Source: Lentisphaerota bacterium (GTDB lineage: Bacteria; Verrucomicrobiota; Kiritimatiellia; CAIQIC01; Lenti-01). Taken from it: a DNA stretch of 62,257 bases. The notes under the pieces were generated by a model, which ran no database searches, was not told the DNA's origin, and saw nothing but the letters and a program-made list of their open reading frames with translations. Where the stretch lies: NCBI GenBank assembly GCA_012514035.1, contig JAAZBB010000053.1, forward strand, positions 1 through 62,257, given 5' to 3'. The position numbers were made by a program, and so were the translations under genes. Shown here in pieces: positions 9,014-17,932 of the stretch. Numbering within the stretch: the stretch's first letter is position 1; each line of letters starts with the position of its first letter.

Positions 9014-9478
9014 CTATGCCGGTTTCTCCGTGCGCACTTCCGCCAGCAGCACCAGGGCACGATCCAGGGCGTCCTGCAGCGAGGCCAGTTCGGCGGCAAT
9101 CCGTTCGAGGCGCGTGGAATTGGTGATGCGGATCTGCTCGAGGAACGCCCGCCGCTCCTGGAGCGCCTCCTTCTCCGCCAGCAGCCGGTCGATCTGCTGG
9201 TTGGCCATGGCCAGGGCGGCATCCAACTGCTGGATGGTGGCCTGGGGGTCGTCCCCGTCGGCGATCTCCGGGCGCGGCACGGTGGCCACCGGCGCTTCGG
9301 GCGTGCCACTGTCCGGGATGGGCACCTGGACCGCCTTGCCGCAGTTCGCGCAGGGCACCATCAGGCCGGCCCCGGCGGATTCAATCGCCATGTTCTTTCC
9401 GCAATAGGGACAGTCGAACAGGATGTCGCCTTCACGGATGTCGGTCAGGTCGGGCACATGCTGCGTTTCTTCGCTCAT
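9014..9478 (-). CDS. Zinc-ribbon and coiled-coil protein in the type II secretion operon
   Basis: 154 residues. The N-terminal region has CPYCGKNM and, 16 residues on, CANCGKAV: two CxxC knuckles of a zinc ribbon. Residues about 80-150 are rich in heptad-spaced leucines and charged residues (QQIDRLLAEKEALQERR) and should form a coiled coil. There is no signal peptide or membrane segment, so it is predicted to be cytoplasmic. Its ATG overlaps the gspD stop (ATGA) and gspE begins 6 bp after it, so it is embedded in the secretion operon. It does not match any standard Gsp component I know; a regulatory or adaptor role with GspE is an inference. Confidence 0.85.
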   Translation of the reverse strand: MSEETQHVPDLTDIREGDILFDCPYCGKNMAIESAGAGLMVPCANCGKAVQVPIPDSGTPEAPVATVPRPEIADGDDPQATIQQLDAALAMANQQIDRLLAEKEALQERRAFLEQIRITNSTRLERIAAELASLQDALDRALVLLAEVRTEKPA

Positions 9479-12372
9479 GGCGTATCTCCCTTCTCTTCTT
9501 CGTCTGGGGCCGGCGCCGGGAACATGGACGGCTTGTCCTCCTGGATCCCGACCTTGGTTCCCAAAAGGGCCCGGCGGGACTTGCGCTTGCGCGGCGCCGC
9601 CGGCTCTTCTTCCACCGGAGCCGTGACGGCCGCGGCGGCGGGATCAAAAACAAAGGGCGCGGTGGGGGTTGGCTCCTCCGGGGCGGGCAGCGGCCCGGAC
9701 GGTTCCAGAACCGGGGGGGGTGTGCCCGTCGCCGCCGGCACGTCCTGGTCACGCATCATGCGTTCCACCTCGCGTCCGAACGTTTCGGGATCCTGCGCAT
9801 CGGGCGTCGGCTTGGGCATGGTGGCCGGCGGTTCGATCAGCGCCACCGCGGGCGCCGCCGGGGGCTTGCCGGCGGCGGTCCGGAACTGGGCGCGGCGGTT
9901 GGCCTGCTCCTCCCGCTTGAGTTCGCGCAGCTTGGTGGGCGAGAACGGCGCCAGCGGGCTGTCGGACCAGCCGCGATACCAGTCTTCCGCGGCGACGTTC
10001 GACGCGGCGTGCAGGCGGGCGGTTTCGCCGCGGGCCTCATCCGGAGTCATCAGCACGTAGGGCGTGATGAGCACCAGCAATTCGGTGCGCTTACGGGTCT
10101 TCTCCTCGCTGCGGAACAAGGCCCCGAGCAGCGGGATGCTCCCCAGGATCGGCACGCGCGAACCCAGTTCCGAATAGTCCGTCTGCACCAGGCCGCCGAG
10201 CACGATCGTCGCGCGGCTCGGGACGGAAATCGACGCGGTCATCTCCCGCTTGTTGATGGCGTACATCACGCGGTTGTCGCCCATGTCCACGGGATCGCCC
10301 AGCGTGTCGGCCGTTTGCGTGATCTCCAGCGTCACATAGCGGGACGGATTGATGCGCGGCTTGACCTTGAGAATGATGCCCACGTCCTTGTATTCGTAGT
10401 CCGAGTAGAACGTCCCGCCGCTGGAGGTGGTGTCGCCGGTGCGGATGGGAATCTGCTGGCCGCTGTTGATGGTTGCTTCCGTGTTGTCGGTGGTCAGAAT
10501 CACCGGGGTGGCCAGCACGCGGCCTTCGCCCGACGAGGCGACCATCTTGAGCAGGAGGTCCATGTTCAGGTCGTTGAAGGTGAAGAAATAGCTCAGCCCC
10601 GCAGCGCCGGGGAAGGCGCGGGTAATGGTCTCTCCCGCGGCTTCCGCGAAATTCTGCTGGCCGAAGGCCCCGCCCCACGAGGCCACCGGCTGGCGGATGC
10701 TCACCCCGGTCTCTCCGGCCAGCTTCTGGCTGTAGGCCGTCATGGACTTCTGCAGCCAGTTGACGCCGTAGGAGGTGACGTTGTTGAGATTGACTTCCAG
10801 AATGACCGCCTCGATCAGCACCTGGGCGAGCATGATGTCCACTTCCTTGATGATTTCCCGCAAGGCGGCGATATCGCCCTTGGTGCCCATCAGCATCAGG
10901 GTATTGGTGCGTTTGTCGGCCAGGATCTTGGTGTTGGGCGAGAGCTGGCCGATCTTGCTGGCGGCGGCTTCGCCGGCGGCCTGCCGGACCCGGTCCGTCG
11001 CCGCGGCGCGGGCCCGCACATAGTCTTCCAGCGCGCGGGCGCGGGGTTCGGCGGCGCCCCCCTCGCTGGCCGCTGCCGCCGGCGCCGCCGCGTCCTTTTC
11101 GGACTGGGCCGCGCCGATGAACTCGTTCAGCAGGCTGGCCATCTCTTCGGCATCGGCATATTCCAGGGCGACCACCTGGACGATGACCTCGGGATCCACC
11201 GGCCGGTCCAGCACGGCCACAATCTTGTCGAAGAACGTGAAGTTCGCGGGCCGGGAGATGACGATAATGATATTGGTGCGCTCGTCGGACAGGATTTTAA
11301 CCTTGCCCTGGATGATGCCGCGCTCGGCGAGGGCCGCCTCCAGCGCAGCCGCCGTGTCGGCGGGCGCCGGCTCCGCCGCCGGCGGCTGCCGGGCACGGTA
11401 CATGCTGGGAGGGCGGCGCGCGGCCGGCGGCTGGGCCACCTGGGCGACTTCCTCTTTCTTCTCCGCCTGGCTGTCGCTGATCAGCTCATTCAACCGCGCG
11501 GCGATATCGGCGGCCTTGGCGTGCTTGATCTCATAGATGCGGGTTTCCACGCGGGTTTCGGTGGGCTGGTCCACCATTTCAAGGATGTCATACACGCGCT
11601 TGAGGTTGGCCGAAGTATCGGTGACCAGCAGGCCGTTGATGCGGTCGAACCGCTGGACCTTGCCGTAGCCATGGAGCATGGCCTGGACGATGGTCACCGC
11701 GTCTTCCATTTCCAGGTACTTGAGAGTCACGAGCTGACTGACCAGGGCATCGCTCTCGGGATGTCCGCCCTCCGGCAGCTCTTTCTGGATTGCCATGCCC
11801 TCGGTGAAGGCCTTGTCGGTCTGCACCACGCGATAGAACCGCTCTCCCAGCGGAACCAGCGACAGGTTGTTCATGGTCAGCATGCTGTCCATGGCCTGGA
11901 TCATCTCGGCCCGGGTCAGTTTGCTTTGCGCCTTGAAGGTGAATTGGGCATTGATGTTGGGCGTCTTGATCATCGTGCGCCCGGTCAAATCGGAATACCG
12001 GTCAAGCAGCTCGTCCAGGGTCGCGTTGTTGAGCTTGAGCTGATAGACCTGCTCGCCATCGGCCAGCCCCGATGGCTCAGCCGAAAAACTCGCAGTCTCC
12101 CCTTCATCGGCGGGTGCGGCGGGCGACTCGGGGAGGTCAGCGGGGGCCGCGGCCACCCGGGCCGCGCGCAGCCGCGCGATGCGCTCGCGCGCAGCCTCTC
12201 CCGGCGACGGAGCCGGAACCGGTTCTTCCCCGCCGGGCGGCGGAAGCATTTCATCCGCCGCGGGGGGCGCCTCCTGGGCGGCCACCGGCGCCGGCAGAGT
12301 GCCCACGGTAAAGGCCACGGCCAGCAGCCAGGTCAGGCCGCGGATGGGAAGGGACAGGCGGGTTGGCATCAT
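9475..12372 (-). CDS. gspD: Type II secretion outer-membrane secretin GspD
   Basis: 965 residues with a signal peptide (MMPTRLSLPIRGLTWLLAVA, cut near VAAQ). N-domains of the periplasmic ring cover about 100-480, with Ala/Pro-rich inserts in the N-repeats. The secretin core begins near 510 (VLIEAVILEV) and includes ATPVILTTDN, DVGIILKVKPRI and the signature VPILGSIPLLGALF near 735-750. It forms the outer-membrane pore. After about residue 780 there is an unusual low-complexity Pro/Ala/Glu tail of about 185 residues with no clear S-domain; this could bind a pilotin or the wall, but that is a guess. It begins 10 bp after the gspM-like gene. Confidence 0.94.
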   Translation of the reverse strand: MMPTRLSLPIRGLTWLLAVAFTVGTLPAPVAAQEAPPAADEMLPPPGGEEPVPAPSPGEAARERIARLRAARVAAAPADLPESPAAPADEGETASFSAEPSGLADGEQVYQLKLNNATLDELLDRYSDLTGRTMIKTPNINAQFTFKAQSKLTRAEMIQAMDSMLTMNNLSLVPLGERFYRVVQTDKAFTEGMAIQKELPEGGHPESDALVSQLVTLKYLEMEDAVTIVQAMLHGYGKVQRFDRINGLLVTDTSANLKRVYDILEMVDQPTETRVETRIYEIKHAKAADIAARLNELISDSQAEKKEEVAQVAQPPAARRPPSMYRARQPPAAEPAPADTAAALEAALAERGIIQGKVKILSDERTNIIIVISRPANFTFFDKIVAVLDRPVDPEVIVQVVALEYADAEEMASLLNEFIGAAQSEKDAAAPAAAASEGGAAEPRARALEDYVRARAAATDRVRQAAGEAAASKIGQLSPNTKILADKRTNTLMLMGTKGDIAALREIIKEVDIMLAQVLIEAVILEVNLNNVTSYGVNWLQKSMTAYSQKLAGETGVSIRQPVASWGGAFGQQNFAEAAGETITRAFPGAAGLSYFFTFNDLNMDLLLKMVASSGEGRVLATPVILTTDNTEATINSGQQIPIRTGDTTSSGGTFYSDYEYKDVGIILKVKPRINPSRYVTLEITQTADTLGDPVDMGDNRVMYAINKREMTASISVPSRATIVLGGLVQTDYSELGSRVPILGSIPLLGALFRSEEKTRKRTELLVLITPYVLMTPDEARGETARLHAASNVAAEDWYRGWSDSPLAPFSPTKLRELKREEQANRRAQFRTAAGKPPAAPAVALIEPPATMPKPTPDAQDPETFGREVERMMRDQDVPAATGTPPPVLEPSGPLPAPEEPTPTAPFVFDPAAAAVTAPVEEEPAAPRKRKSRRALLGTKVGIQEDKPSMFPAPAPDEEEKGDTP

Positions 12373-12382
12373 GGTCGGTCCA

Positions 12383-12973
12383 TTAGGGTTGTGCCGCCGG
12401 CTCCGGACCAGCGGCTTCAGGCTTGCTCTCCGGGCCGCCGGCTTCCCGGCGATACGCGTAATCCATCGTAAAGGTTCCTTTCAGGCGGTCCTCGGGCACG
12501 CCCTTGCCACCGGCCGGCTGGACGGACAGTTGGCGCACATCCGACACCGCCCCCTGCGACTGCTGGGCATACAGGAAATTCACCAGTCCCGTCAAGTCGC
12601 CCTCCCACGAGCAGGTGATCGACGTTTCGTAGAGGTCGCCCGCCTCCCGCTCGGCGTCGGCCTCGCGCCGGGTCAGGGTCAGGCCGTGCTGGGCCGCCAT
12701 CCGTTCCAGGGCCAGCAGCAGGTCCGCCTCGATCTTCTTGCCCGCGGGATAGACCGGCAGCCCCTCGCGGAATTCCGCCAGCCGGGCGGCCACGGTTTCC
12801 CGGCTGTCCAGCAACTGTTGGGCCGTCTCCTGGCGCGCGGCCAGTTCCTCGTGCTGATCGCGGAATTCCGCCCATTCCTGGAGCTTGGGCTCCACGGCCA
12901 GATAGGTCAGGGCCAGCACGACCACTGCCAGGGTGGCCGCCAGCAGATTCAGTTCCCGCGCCGCGATTTTCAC
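12383..12973 (-). CDS. GspM/PilO-like assembly protein
   Basis: 196 residues from a GTG start overlapping the upstream stop (GTGA). A single membrane anchor (LLAATLAVVVLALTYLAV, about 9-26) is followed by a coiled-coil stretch and a small periplasmic ferredoxin-like domain, the architecture of PilO/GspM. These proteins pair with PilN/GspL to link the ATPase platform to the periplasm. The Ala/Pro/Glu-rich last 20 residues are probably disordered. The assignment rests on architecture and position between gspL-like and gspD rather than strong sequence identity. Confidence 0.75.
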   Translation of the reverse strand: MKIAARELNLLAATLAVVVLALTYLAVEPKLQEWAEFRDQHEELAARQETAQQLLDSRETVAARLAEFREGLPVYPAGKKIEADLLLALERMAAQHGLTLTRREADAEREAGDLYETSITCSWEGDLTGLVNFLYAQQSQGAVSDVRQLSVQPAGGKGVPEDRLKGTFTMDYAYRREAGGPESKPEAAGPEPAAQP

Positions 12974-14379
12974 GCCTCCCCCTCCCCGGTCGCCGGCAGG
13001 CGGATCGTCACGCCGAACTGCGACCGCGAGCCCTGGGGCGTGTTGCGGGTGCTGATGCCCTCGGACTTCACCTCCGGAAACAGCGCGAGCTGCTCCAGCG
13101 CCTGGATGAACGCATAGACCTTGTCCGGGGTGTCCGCCTCGCCCCGGAGCGTGATGGTGCTGCCCTTGCGATAGACGAACGAAATCAGGTCGGCGCCCGG
13201 CGGCAGCGCCGCCGAAAACATCCGCAGGCATTCCAGCGCGGAATACGTGCGGTCGGCATACTGCGCGAAATCCAGCACCTTCGCCCGGAGCCGTCGAATC
13301 TCCTTGGCCGGCCCTTCCATGGCCGCGACCTGGTCCTGAAGGCGCGCCAGCCGCCCGCGCTGCAAGACCAGCAGCGTCCAGAACACGCCCAGCCCCAGCA
13401 ACCAGACCGTCAGGAAAATCGTGACCGCCTTCAACAGCCTGCGACGGTTCTGGCGGGTGGCGTCCGCCTCGCGCCAGGCCACCGGTGCCAGATCCATGGC
13501 CAAGCCCCGGGCCGGTTCCGCCTGGCGCCGCGCCACGCCTTCGGAGACCGCAGGCAGCTCGTCGAGCGGATGCGTAAAAAACGCCTCGAATCCAAGGGCC
13601 TGCTTCAATTCTTCCGCCCAGGCCGCTGGCAGGCTGGCCGCCTGGAACACATGCAGGGTCATCGGGCCGCTCCCGCCCCATTCGGTTTCCAGCGCCGTCA
13701 GCGAATCCGTGACTTCCTCGGCGCATTCGCCCGTCCATTCGCCCCGGGCCGCGGACTCATCCACCTCGGCGGGCGGCGGCGGCAGCGCGCGGAAAAGCAG
13801 CGGGGCCCCGTCGCGGGCCGCCACCATGTCCAGGCCGCCCGGGGAAACGCGCAAAAAGACCTGGGAGCCGTGCGCCGGCACCCGGCCGCCGGTCTTCAGG
13901 ACCCACCACCAACCCAGCGCCGCCACATCCACCACGTCCGGCAGGCTTCCGGCCTCCTGGAAGAGACGGCCGACGGACTCGACTTCGTCCTGCCGCACCA
14001 CCGCCATCGCCACCAGCGAAGATGATTCGGAAGCATCCAGGACTTCCGCGCTGGCCGCCATGGTTTCAACGGGAAAAGGCGAAAACTTGTCGGCCTGCAA
14101 TTCCGCCATGCCGCGCAATTCCGCGGCATCCGTGCTGGGCAGCAGCGCCACGCGCAGCAGCGCGCGTTCCGTCGGCAGGGCCGCGGCGATGCGTCCCTTC
14201 CAGCGCCGCATATGCGGTTTCAGGACTGCGCCGGTGACCTCCCCCGCACCGCCGGCGGATTCCGTCAGCGGCGCGCTCCCCTGGTCGGCAATCTCCCAGG
14301 CTTCCTTGCCGCGGCGCAACACGGTCCATTCCAGACGGTTCTGCTGCAAGCAAACGCCGGTGATGTACGCAACCGCCAT
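12970..14379 (-). CDS. Fused PilM-PilN / GspL-like inner-membrane protein
   Basis: 469 residues. The first 290 residues resemble the actin-like cytoplasmic domain of PilM/GspL: ALPTERALLRVALLPS and ELQADKFSPFPVE are typical PilM sequence. One membrane segment at about 313-335 (LLKAVTIFLTVWLLGLGVFW) leads into a coiled coil (LQRGRLARLQDQVAAMEG) and a PilN-like periplasmic domain with KGSTITLRGEADT. The protein joins the two halves that are separate genes in type IV pilus systems, as GspL does. It would be the first gene of the operon and recruits GspE. Confidence 0.82.
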   Translation of the reverse strand: MAVAYITGVCLQQNRLEWTVLRRGKEAWEIADQGSAPLTESAGGAGEVTGAVLKPHMRRWKGRIAAALPTERALLRVALLPSTDAAELRGMAELQADKFSPFPVETMAASAEVLDASESSSLVAMAVVRQDEVESVGRLFQEAGSLPDVVDVAALGWWWVLKTGGRVPAHGSQVFLRVSPGGLDMVAARDGAPLLFRALPPPPAEVDESAARGEWTGECAEEVTDSLTALETEWGGSGPMTLHVFQAASLPAAWAEELKQALGFEAFFTHPLDELPAVSEGVARRQAEPARGLAMDLAPVAWREADATRQNRRRLLKAVTIFLTVWLLGLGVFWTLLVLQRGRLARLQDQVAAMEGPAKEIRRLRAKVLDFAQYADRTYSALECLRMFSAALPPGADLISFVYRKGSTITLRGEADTPDKVYAFIQALEQLALFPEVKSEGISTRNTPQGSRSQFGVTIRLPATGEGEA

Positions 14380-14409
14380 TCCTAGATATTCCTGACCATT
14401 TTCCCCGGC

Positions 14410-14438
14410 ATTCTATCCTCGCCTCACGTGCCAAGCAA
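14410..14438 (-). promoter_or_regulatory. Candidate sigma70-type promoter for the secretion operon
   Basis: Read on the minus strand, TTGCTT (14433-14438) and TAGAAT (14410-14415) are separated by 17 bp. Transcription would start about 25 bases before the ATG at 14379. The -35 match is only moderate. Confidence 0.35.
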
Positions 14439-14637
14439 TCCGATTCCGCAGGAGGCGGAGGTCCGGCACACCGCTCCCTTCCCAGACGTTTGGGCCGCGC
14501 CCCATTGCCGGGGCACCATCCCTTGCCCCACGGTCACTGCCACTAGTCAATGAACCGGAGAGGCGCCCCGGGGCCCGCCGGGGTGTGGATATTGGATATT
14601 GATGTCCGCGCGCCCATCCCGCACACTGGGCTGCGGC

Positions 14638-16155
14638 ATGTACAGATTGGTTTTTCTATCCGGACGCAACCAAGGCAAGCGCCTCGTGGTCCGCCAGACC
14701 TTGACCGTCATTGGGCGGGCGCCGGAATGCCATCTGCGGCTGCCCGACGACGACCAACTGGCCCTCCAGCATGCCTGCTTCGAGGAACGGGGCACCGGAG
14801 TCTATGTCTCCGGCCTCACTCCCGGGTTCCCCCTCGAACACAACGGCCAGCCCGTCGCCGAACCCGTCCGGCTGGCCCACAACGATGTGCTGGTGCTGGG
14901 CCAGACGCAGATCCGGTTTGAAAACATCATCGCGCCTCAGCCCCGCCGCCACCGGACCAGCTTCGGCCTCCTGCAACCGGCCACCGGACTGGTGATTGTC
15001 GCCCTCCTCCTCCTGGAACTCGGCCTGCTGGCCTACCTGCTGGACTGGCCCGGCCACCTCATCACCCCCCAGACCGAAGCCGTTGATGTGCTGCGCTATA
15101 AACGCAACCGCATCCGGAAAGTCCGCGCGGCTCAGCTCGCCCGGGGCAAGGACCAGACCAAATCCACCGCCCAGGCCACGGCCCCTGCGACCGTCGTTAC
15201 CCTGCCCGGCACCGCCCCTGCCGTTCCCGTCGCCCCCCTCACCAACAACACCGGCGGTTCCCCCGCTCCGCTTGGCGAACAAGGCCTCCCCGCCACCCCG
15301 GCCCATCAACTGCTGTCCGAAACCGATTTCCCGCCCGTCGATACCAACACAACGATGATTGACCTGCCGCCCGTCTCCGCCGCCGACCCGCTCATTGAAG
15401 AAGCGCAACGGATGCTGGCCGAAGCGGTTTCCGCCGCGGAATTTGCCGACTATGCCAAGGCGGCGCGCCTGTTGAGCCAGATTCACCAGAATGCGCCCGA
15501 TTTTCTGCCGGCCCACATCGAGCATGCCCGCCTGCTGGAAGTACGCGGCAATCTGGACGATGCCTATCAGCGCTGGACCCGGATCCTGGACCTGGCTCCC
15601 GAGGACTCCCCGTACCGCGCGCAAGCCCTCCGGGAACGCGAACGCCTGGCCGGTATCCAGGCCCTGCAAACCCGGATTGTCCAATTGCCCGGCACGCTCG
15701 ATCTGAACAACATGCCCCGCCACGTCCGCATTGCCTCTCCCAGCCTCCAAAAAATCCCCCCCGATGCCGATGTCGTGGAAATGCGCATCTTGAAAACCAC
15801 CTTGGATCTCGCCCCCGGCGCCCCCCTGTTCAAGGATGCCAACATCCAGGTCTTCATCACCTTCTACGACGCCACCCCCGACGGCCGCATCCAGCCCACC
15901 CGCGCCATCACCACGCCCTCCCCCATGGCTTTCGGCCAGGCCTTTGCCGACCGCCGCAGCCTGCCGCTCGAAGCCACCTATGTCGTCACCCGCGGCCTGC
16001 GATCCCAGGAAACCGAGGAAACCGGGGGGTCGTGGAGCTATTACGGCTATACCCTCCACGTCTTTGCCGGCCAGATCCTCGAAGACGCCGTCGCCAAACC
16101 CAATAAACTGCTCGAACGGCCCGTTTTCTTCCCGGAAGCCAACGCAGAGCCGTGA
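14638..16155 (+). CDS. FHA-domain membrane protein with TPR-like region
   Basis: 505 residues from the ATG of MYRLVFLSGRNQGKRLVV; an in-frame ATG at 14602 would add 12 residues but the FHA fold begins here. The FHA domain spans about 1-95, with IGRAPECHLRLP and a loop LALQHA in which the usual SxxH serine is Gln. A membrane segment lies at about 117-137. A Pro/Thr/Ala-rich linker then leads to TPR-like helices near 255-330 and a C-terminal domain of unknown fold. FHA domains bind phosphothreonine peptides; the topology places this one in the cytoplasm and the helical repeats outside. It is divergent from the secretion operon, and a link to it is only positional. Confidence 0.82.
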   Translation: MYRLVFLSGRNQGKRLVVRQTLTVIGRAPECHLRLPDDDQLALQHACFEERGTGVYVSGLTPGFPLEHNGQPVAEPVRLAHNDVLVLGQTQIRFENIIAPQPRRHRTSFGLLQPATGLVIVALLLLELGLLAYLLDWPGHLITPQTEAVDVLRYKRNRIRKVRAAQLARGKDQTKSTAQATAPATVVTLPGTAPAVPVAPLTNNTGGSPAPLGEQGLPATPAHQLLSETDFPPVDTNTTMIDLPPVSAADPLIEEAQRMLAEAVSAAEFADYAKAARLLSQIHQNAPDFLPAHIEHARLLEVRGNLDDAYQRWTRILDLAPEDSPYRAQALRERERLAGIQALQTRIVQLPGTLDLNNMPRHVRIASPSLQKIPPDADVVEMRILKTTLDLAPGAPLFKDANIQVFITFYDATPDGRIQPTRAITTPSPMAFGQAFADRRSLPLEATYVVTRGLRSQETEETGGSWSYYGYTLHVFAGQILEDAVAKPNKLLERPVFFPEANAEP

Positions 16156-16229
16156 GGAAGAGAGAGGACTGAAGACAGGGCGGTCGGAACACCGCGCCGC
16201 GATCTGACGCGCGAAGTGATTAGGAGAAC

Positions 16230-16353
16230 GGCGGGAAGCGAGGCTTGGCGAGCGCCACGCCGCTTTTTTTGGGGGCATGCCGAGTTGAATCAAACCCAAA
16301 CAGCCAAAGCGGGGCCGCCTCCCGTTGGTCGTTGTCCCCGCACTCCAAAACGA
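16230..16353. repeat. REP/BIME-like repeat, left copy flanking a RAYT gene
   Basis: The segment 16230-16268 and the 59 bp at 16295-16353 recur to the right of the transposase gene, at 16969-17007 and 17047-17105. The 59-bp part is identical in both copies. GC-rich, partly self-complementary sequence is typical of BIMEs mobilised by RAYT proteins. The left copy lacks the TTTGGAGTGC edge found in the right copy. Confidence 0.88.
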
Positions 16354-16394
16354 TCCGGCTTGTCTTACCCCTCCTCTTTCACTAGGAATACGGC

Positions 16395-16946
16395 ATGCCG
16401 GATAAAATTCCAGGCTGGCATCATGCACCGGAACACCGCCTTGGTGAACGCGGAGCCTTCATGGTGACCGGCGGCACCTTGCACAAGGTGCCGATGCTCA
16501 CAACGCCCGATCGCCTGAGCATGTTCCAAGAGCTGTTGTTTCGCCTGGCGAACCGCCTTGGCTGGCGCTTGCAGGCCTGGGCGATCATGAACAACCATTA
16601 CCACTGGGTGGGCTTGTCGCCCGAAAGAGATGCCGATGCACGCTCGTTACGAATGTTGATCGCGCGTTTGCACGAGATCTCTGCCAAGCGCTTGAACCGC
16701 GAAGATGGCCAACCGGGCCGCCAAGTCTGGTGTAACTATTGGGATTCGCACATCACTTTTCCGGCTTCCTATTTCGCACGGCTGAAATATGTGCATGACA
16801 ATCCGGCGCATCACGGGGTCGCTGACAATCCCGCCAATTATCCCTGGTGTTCACGGGCTTGGCTTGAGCGCATGGCCAGCCGGGCGTTTGTGAAACAACT
16901 GGATGGATTCAAGACAGATCAACTGGATTTGCCGGACGATTTTTGA
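16395..16946 (+). CDS. REP-associated tyrosine transposase (RAYT, Y1 family)
   Basis: 183 residues. The HUH metal-binding motif is visible as MNNHYHWVG near residue 72, and the catalytic tyrosine is expected in LKYVHDNPAHHG near residue 135, in the RAYT pattern YVHxNP. NYPWCS near residue 152 is also characteristic. RAYTs are single-copy, domesticated relatives of IS200/IS605 transposases that cut and move REP hairpins. The gene lies between two near-identical REP-like elements, which is the expected context. The frame looks intact. No right-end partner gene or inverted terminal repeats of a classical IS are present. Confidence 0.92.
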   Translation: MPDKIPGWHHAPEHRLGERGAFMVTGGTLHKVPMLTTPDRLSMFQELLFRLANRLGWRLQAWAIMNNHYHWVGLSPERDADARSLRMLIARLHEISAKRLNREDGQPGRQVWCNYWDSHITFPASYFARLKYVHDNPAHHGVADNPANYPWCSRAWLERMASRAFVKQLDGFKTDQLDLPDDF

Positions 16947-16958
16947 TGTTGACCGTCA

Positions 16959-17105
16959 TTTGGAGTGCGGCGGGAAGCGAGGCTTGGCGAGCGCCACGCC
17001 GCTTTTTTGGGAGGGCAGCCGAAGTGGCGGTCGGAACAGCCAACAGCCCAAACAGCCAAAGCGGGGCCGCCTCCCGTTGGTCGTTGTCCCCGCACTCCAA
17101 AACGA
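16959..17105. repeat. REP/BIME-like repeat, right copy with terminal inverted ends
   Basis: The element begins TTTGGAGTGCGG (16959-16970) and ends with its reverse complement CCGCACTCCAAA (17090-17101). It contains the same two blocks as the left copy. An inner CCGCTTTTTTGG faces CCAAAGCGG, giving nested imperfect palindromes. This is the more complete of the two copies. Confidence 0.9.
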
Positions 17106-17168
17106 GCCGGGCAATTTGACGCTGGAGCGGCGCGTTGAGCCAATGCGCCCTACCTAAAGACAAAAAAA

Positions 17169-17188
17169 GAGCGGCCCGCAGGCCGCTC
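17169..17188 (-). terminator. Rho-independent terminator after the PEP-CTERM gene
   Basis: GAGCGGCC (17169-17176) and GGCCGCTC (17181-17188) form an 8-bp GC-rich stem with a CGCA loop. On the minus strand it is followed by seven Ts, 27 bp past the stop of the PEP-CTERM gene. Confidence 0.9.
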
Positions 17189-17214
17189 TTTTGTTTCATC
17201 CGGTGTGTGCCAGA

Positions 17215-17883
17215 TTACTTGCGCAGCTTCCGACGAAGAACCATCGCCAACGCGCCCAGGCCCAACAGGCCCATCGTCGCGGGCTCCGGAATCACCTTGT
17301 CCGTCTTAAATGAATCCGGGAGGTTGAACACTTCCGGAGGCATCATACCGCCCGGCCATGCAGTACTGAAAGTCGGGGTCAAGAATGCGGAATCATAGTA
17401 ATACGATCCCAGAGCCGGAGTGCCTTGGAAAACGCGCTGGTAGACAAAACCAGCATCAGTCCAACTCATGTCAATATAGGTCTGCTGCCCGGCCTGTTGT
17501 TCCGGCCAGTTGTTGTAAACCGTCCCTTTCGCTTCGTCCGACACCCATGCGTCAGCACCGACATCCCAACGGTTTTCAACGGCTGCGCCGCCGCCTTGGG
17601 GGATGATGCGTTCCGCCAAGACCTTGTCATCGGCGGTCGGGGCGGTCGAAACATACCGGCCGTCAACATTGGTATGGTCAGGCGGCTCGATCGTGGCTGT
17701 TTCGGAATAGATGAGCTGCCAGATCATGCTATAGCTGTCCAGCAGAAACCCCTCATCAGCACCCAGCGTGCCTTCGTTATCATAGATGCCGTACCCTGAA
17801 AAGCTCCATTGAATGCCGACCCCGGCGAAAGCAACAGTAGTCGCCACAGCCAAAGCGAAAAATGCCACAAGCAATTTCTTCAT
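17215..17883 (-). CDS. Exported PEP-CTERM sorting-domain protein
   Basis: 222 residues. A signal peptide (MKKLLVAFFALAVATTVAFA) precedes a mature region rich in Tyr, Trp and Ser. The C-terminus is a textbook PEP-CTERM tail: PEPATMGLLGLGALAMVLRR then a short basic end. Such proteins are exported, anchored and processed by an exosortase, usually in bacteria that make an extracellular polysaccharide matrix. The body has no recognisable enzyme domain. A strong AGGAG precedes the ATG, and a terminator lies 27 bp past the stop. No exosortase is encoded in this window, so the processing enzyme must lie elsewhere. Confidence 0.93.
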   Translation of the reverse strand: MKKLLVAFFALAVATTVAFAGVGIQWSFSGYGIYDNEGTLGADEGFLLDSYSMIWQLIYSETATIEPPDHTNVDGRYVSTAPTADDKVLAERIIPQGGGAAVENRWDVGADAWVSDEAKGTVYNNWPEQQAGQQTYIDMSWTDAGFVYQRVFQGTPALGSYYYDSAFLTPTFSTAWPGGMMPPEVFNLPDSFKTDKVIPEPATMGLLGLGALAMVLRRKLRK

Positions 17884-17932
17884 TACAGTTCTCCTTTAAT
17901 GTTCTTTTTAAATTCGGAATTCCATTCCAGGT

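Noticed and set aside
16909..17199. A 96-residue minus-strand reading frame over the BIME
   Set aside because: It lies in the palindromic repeat, overlaps the terminator and the transposase end, and is of a kind created by translating such repeats.
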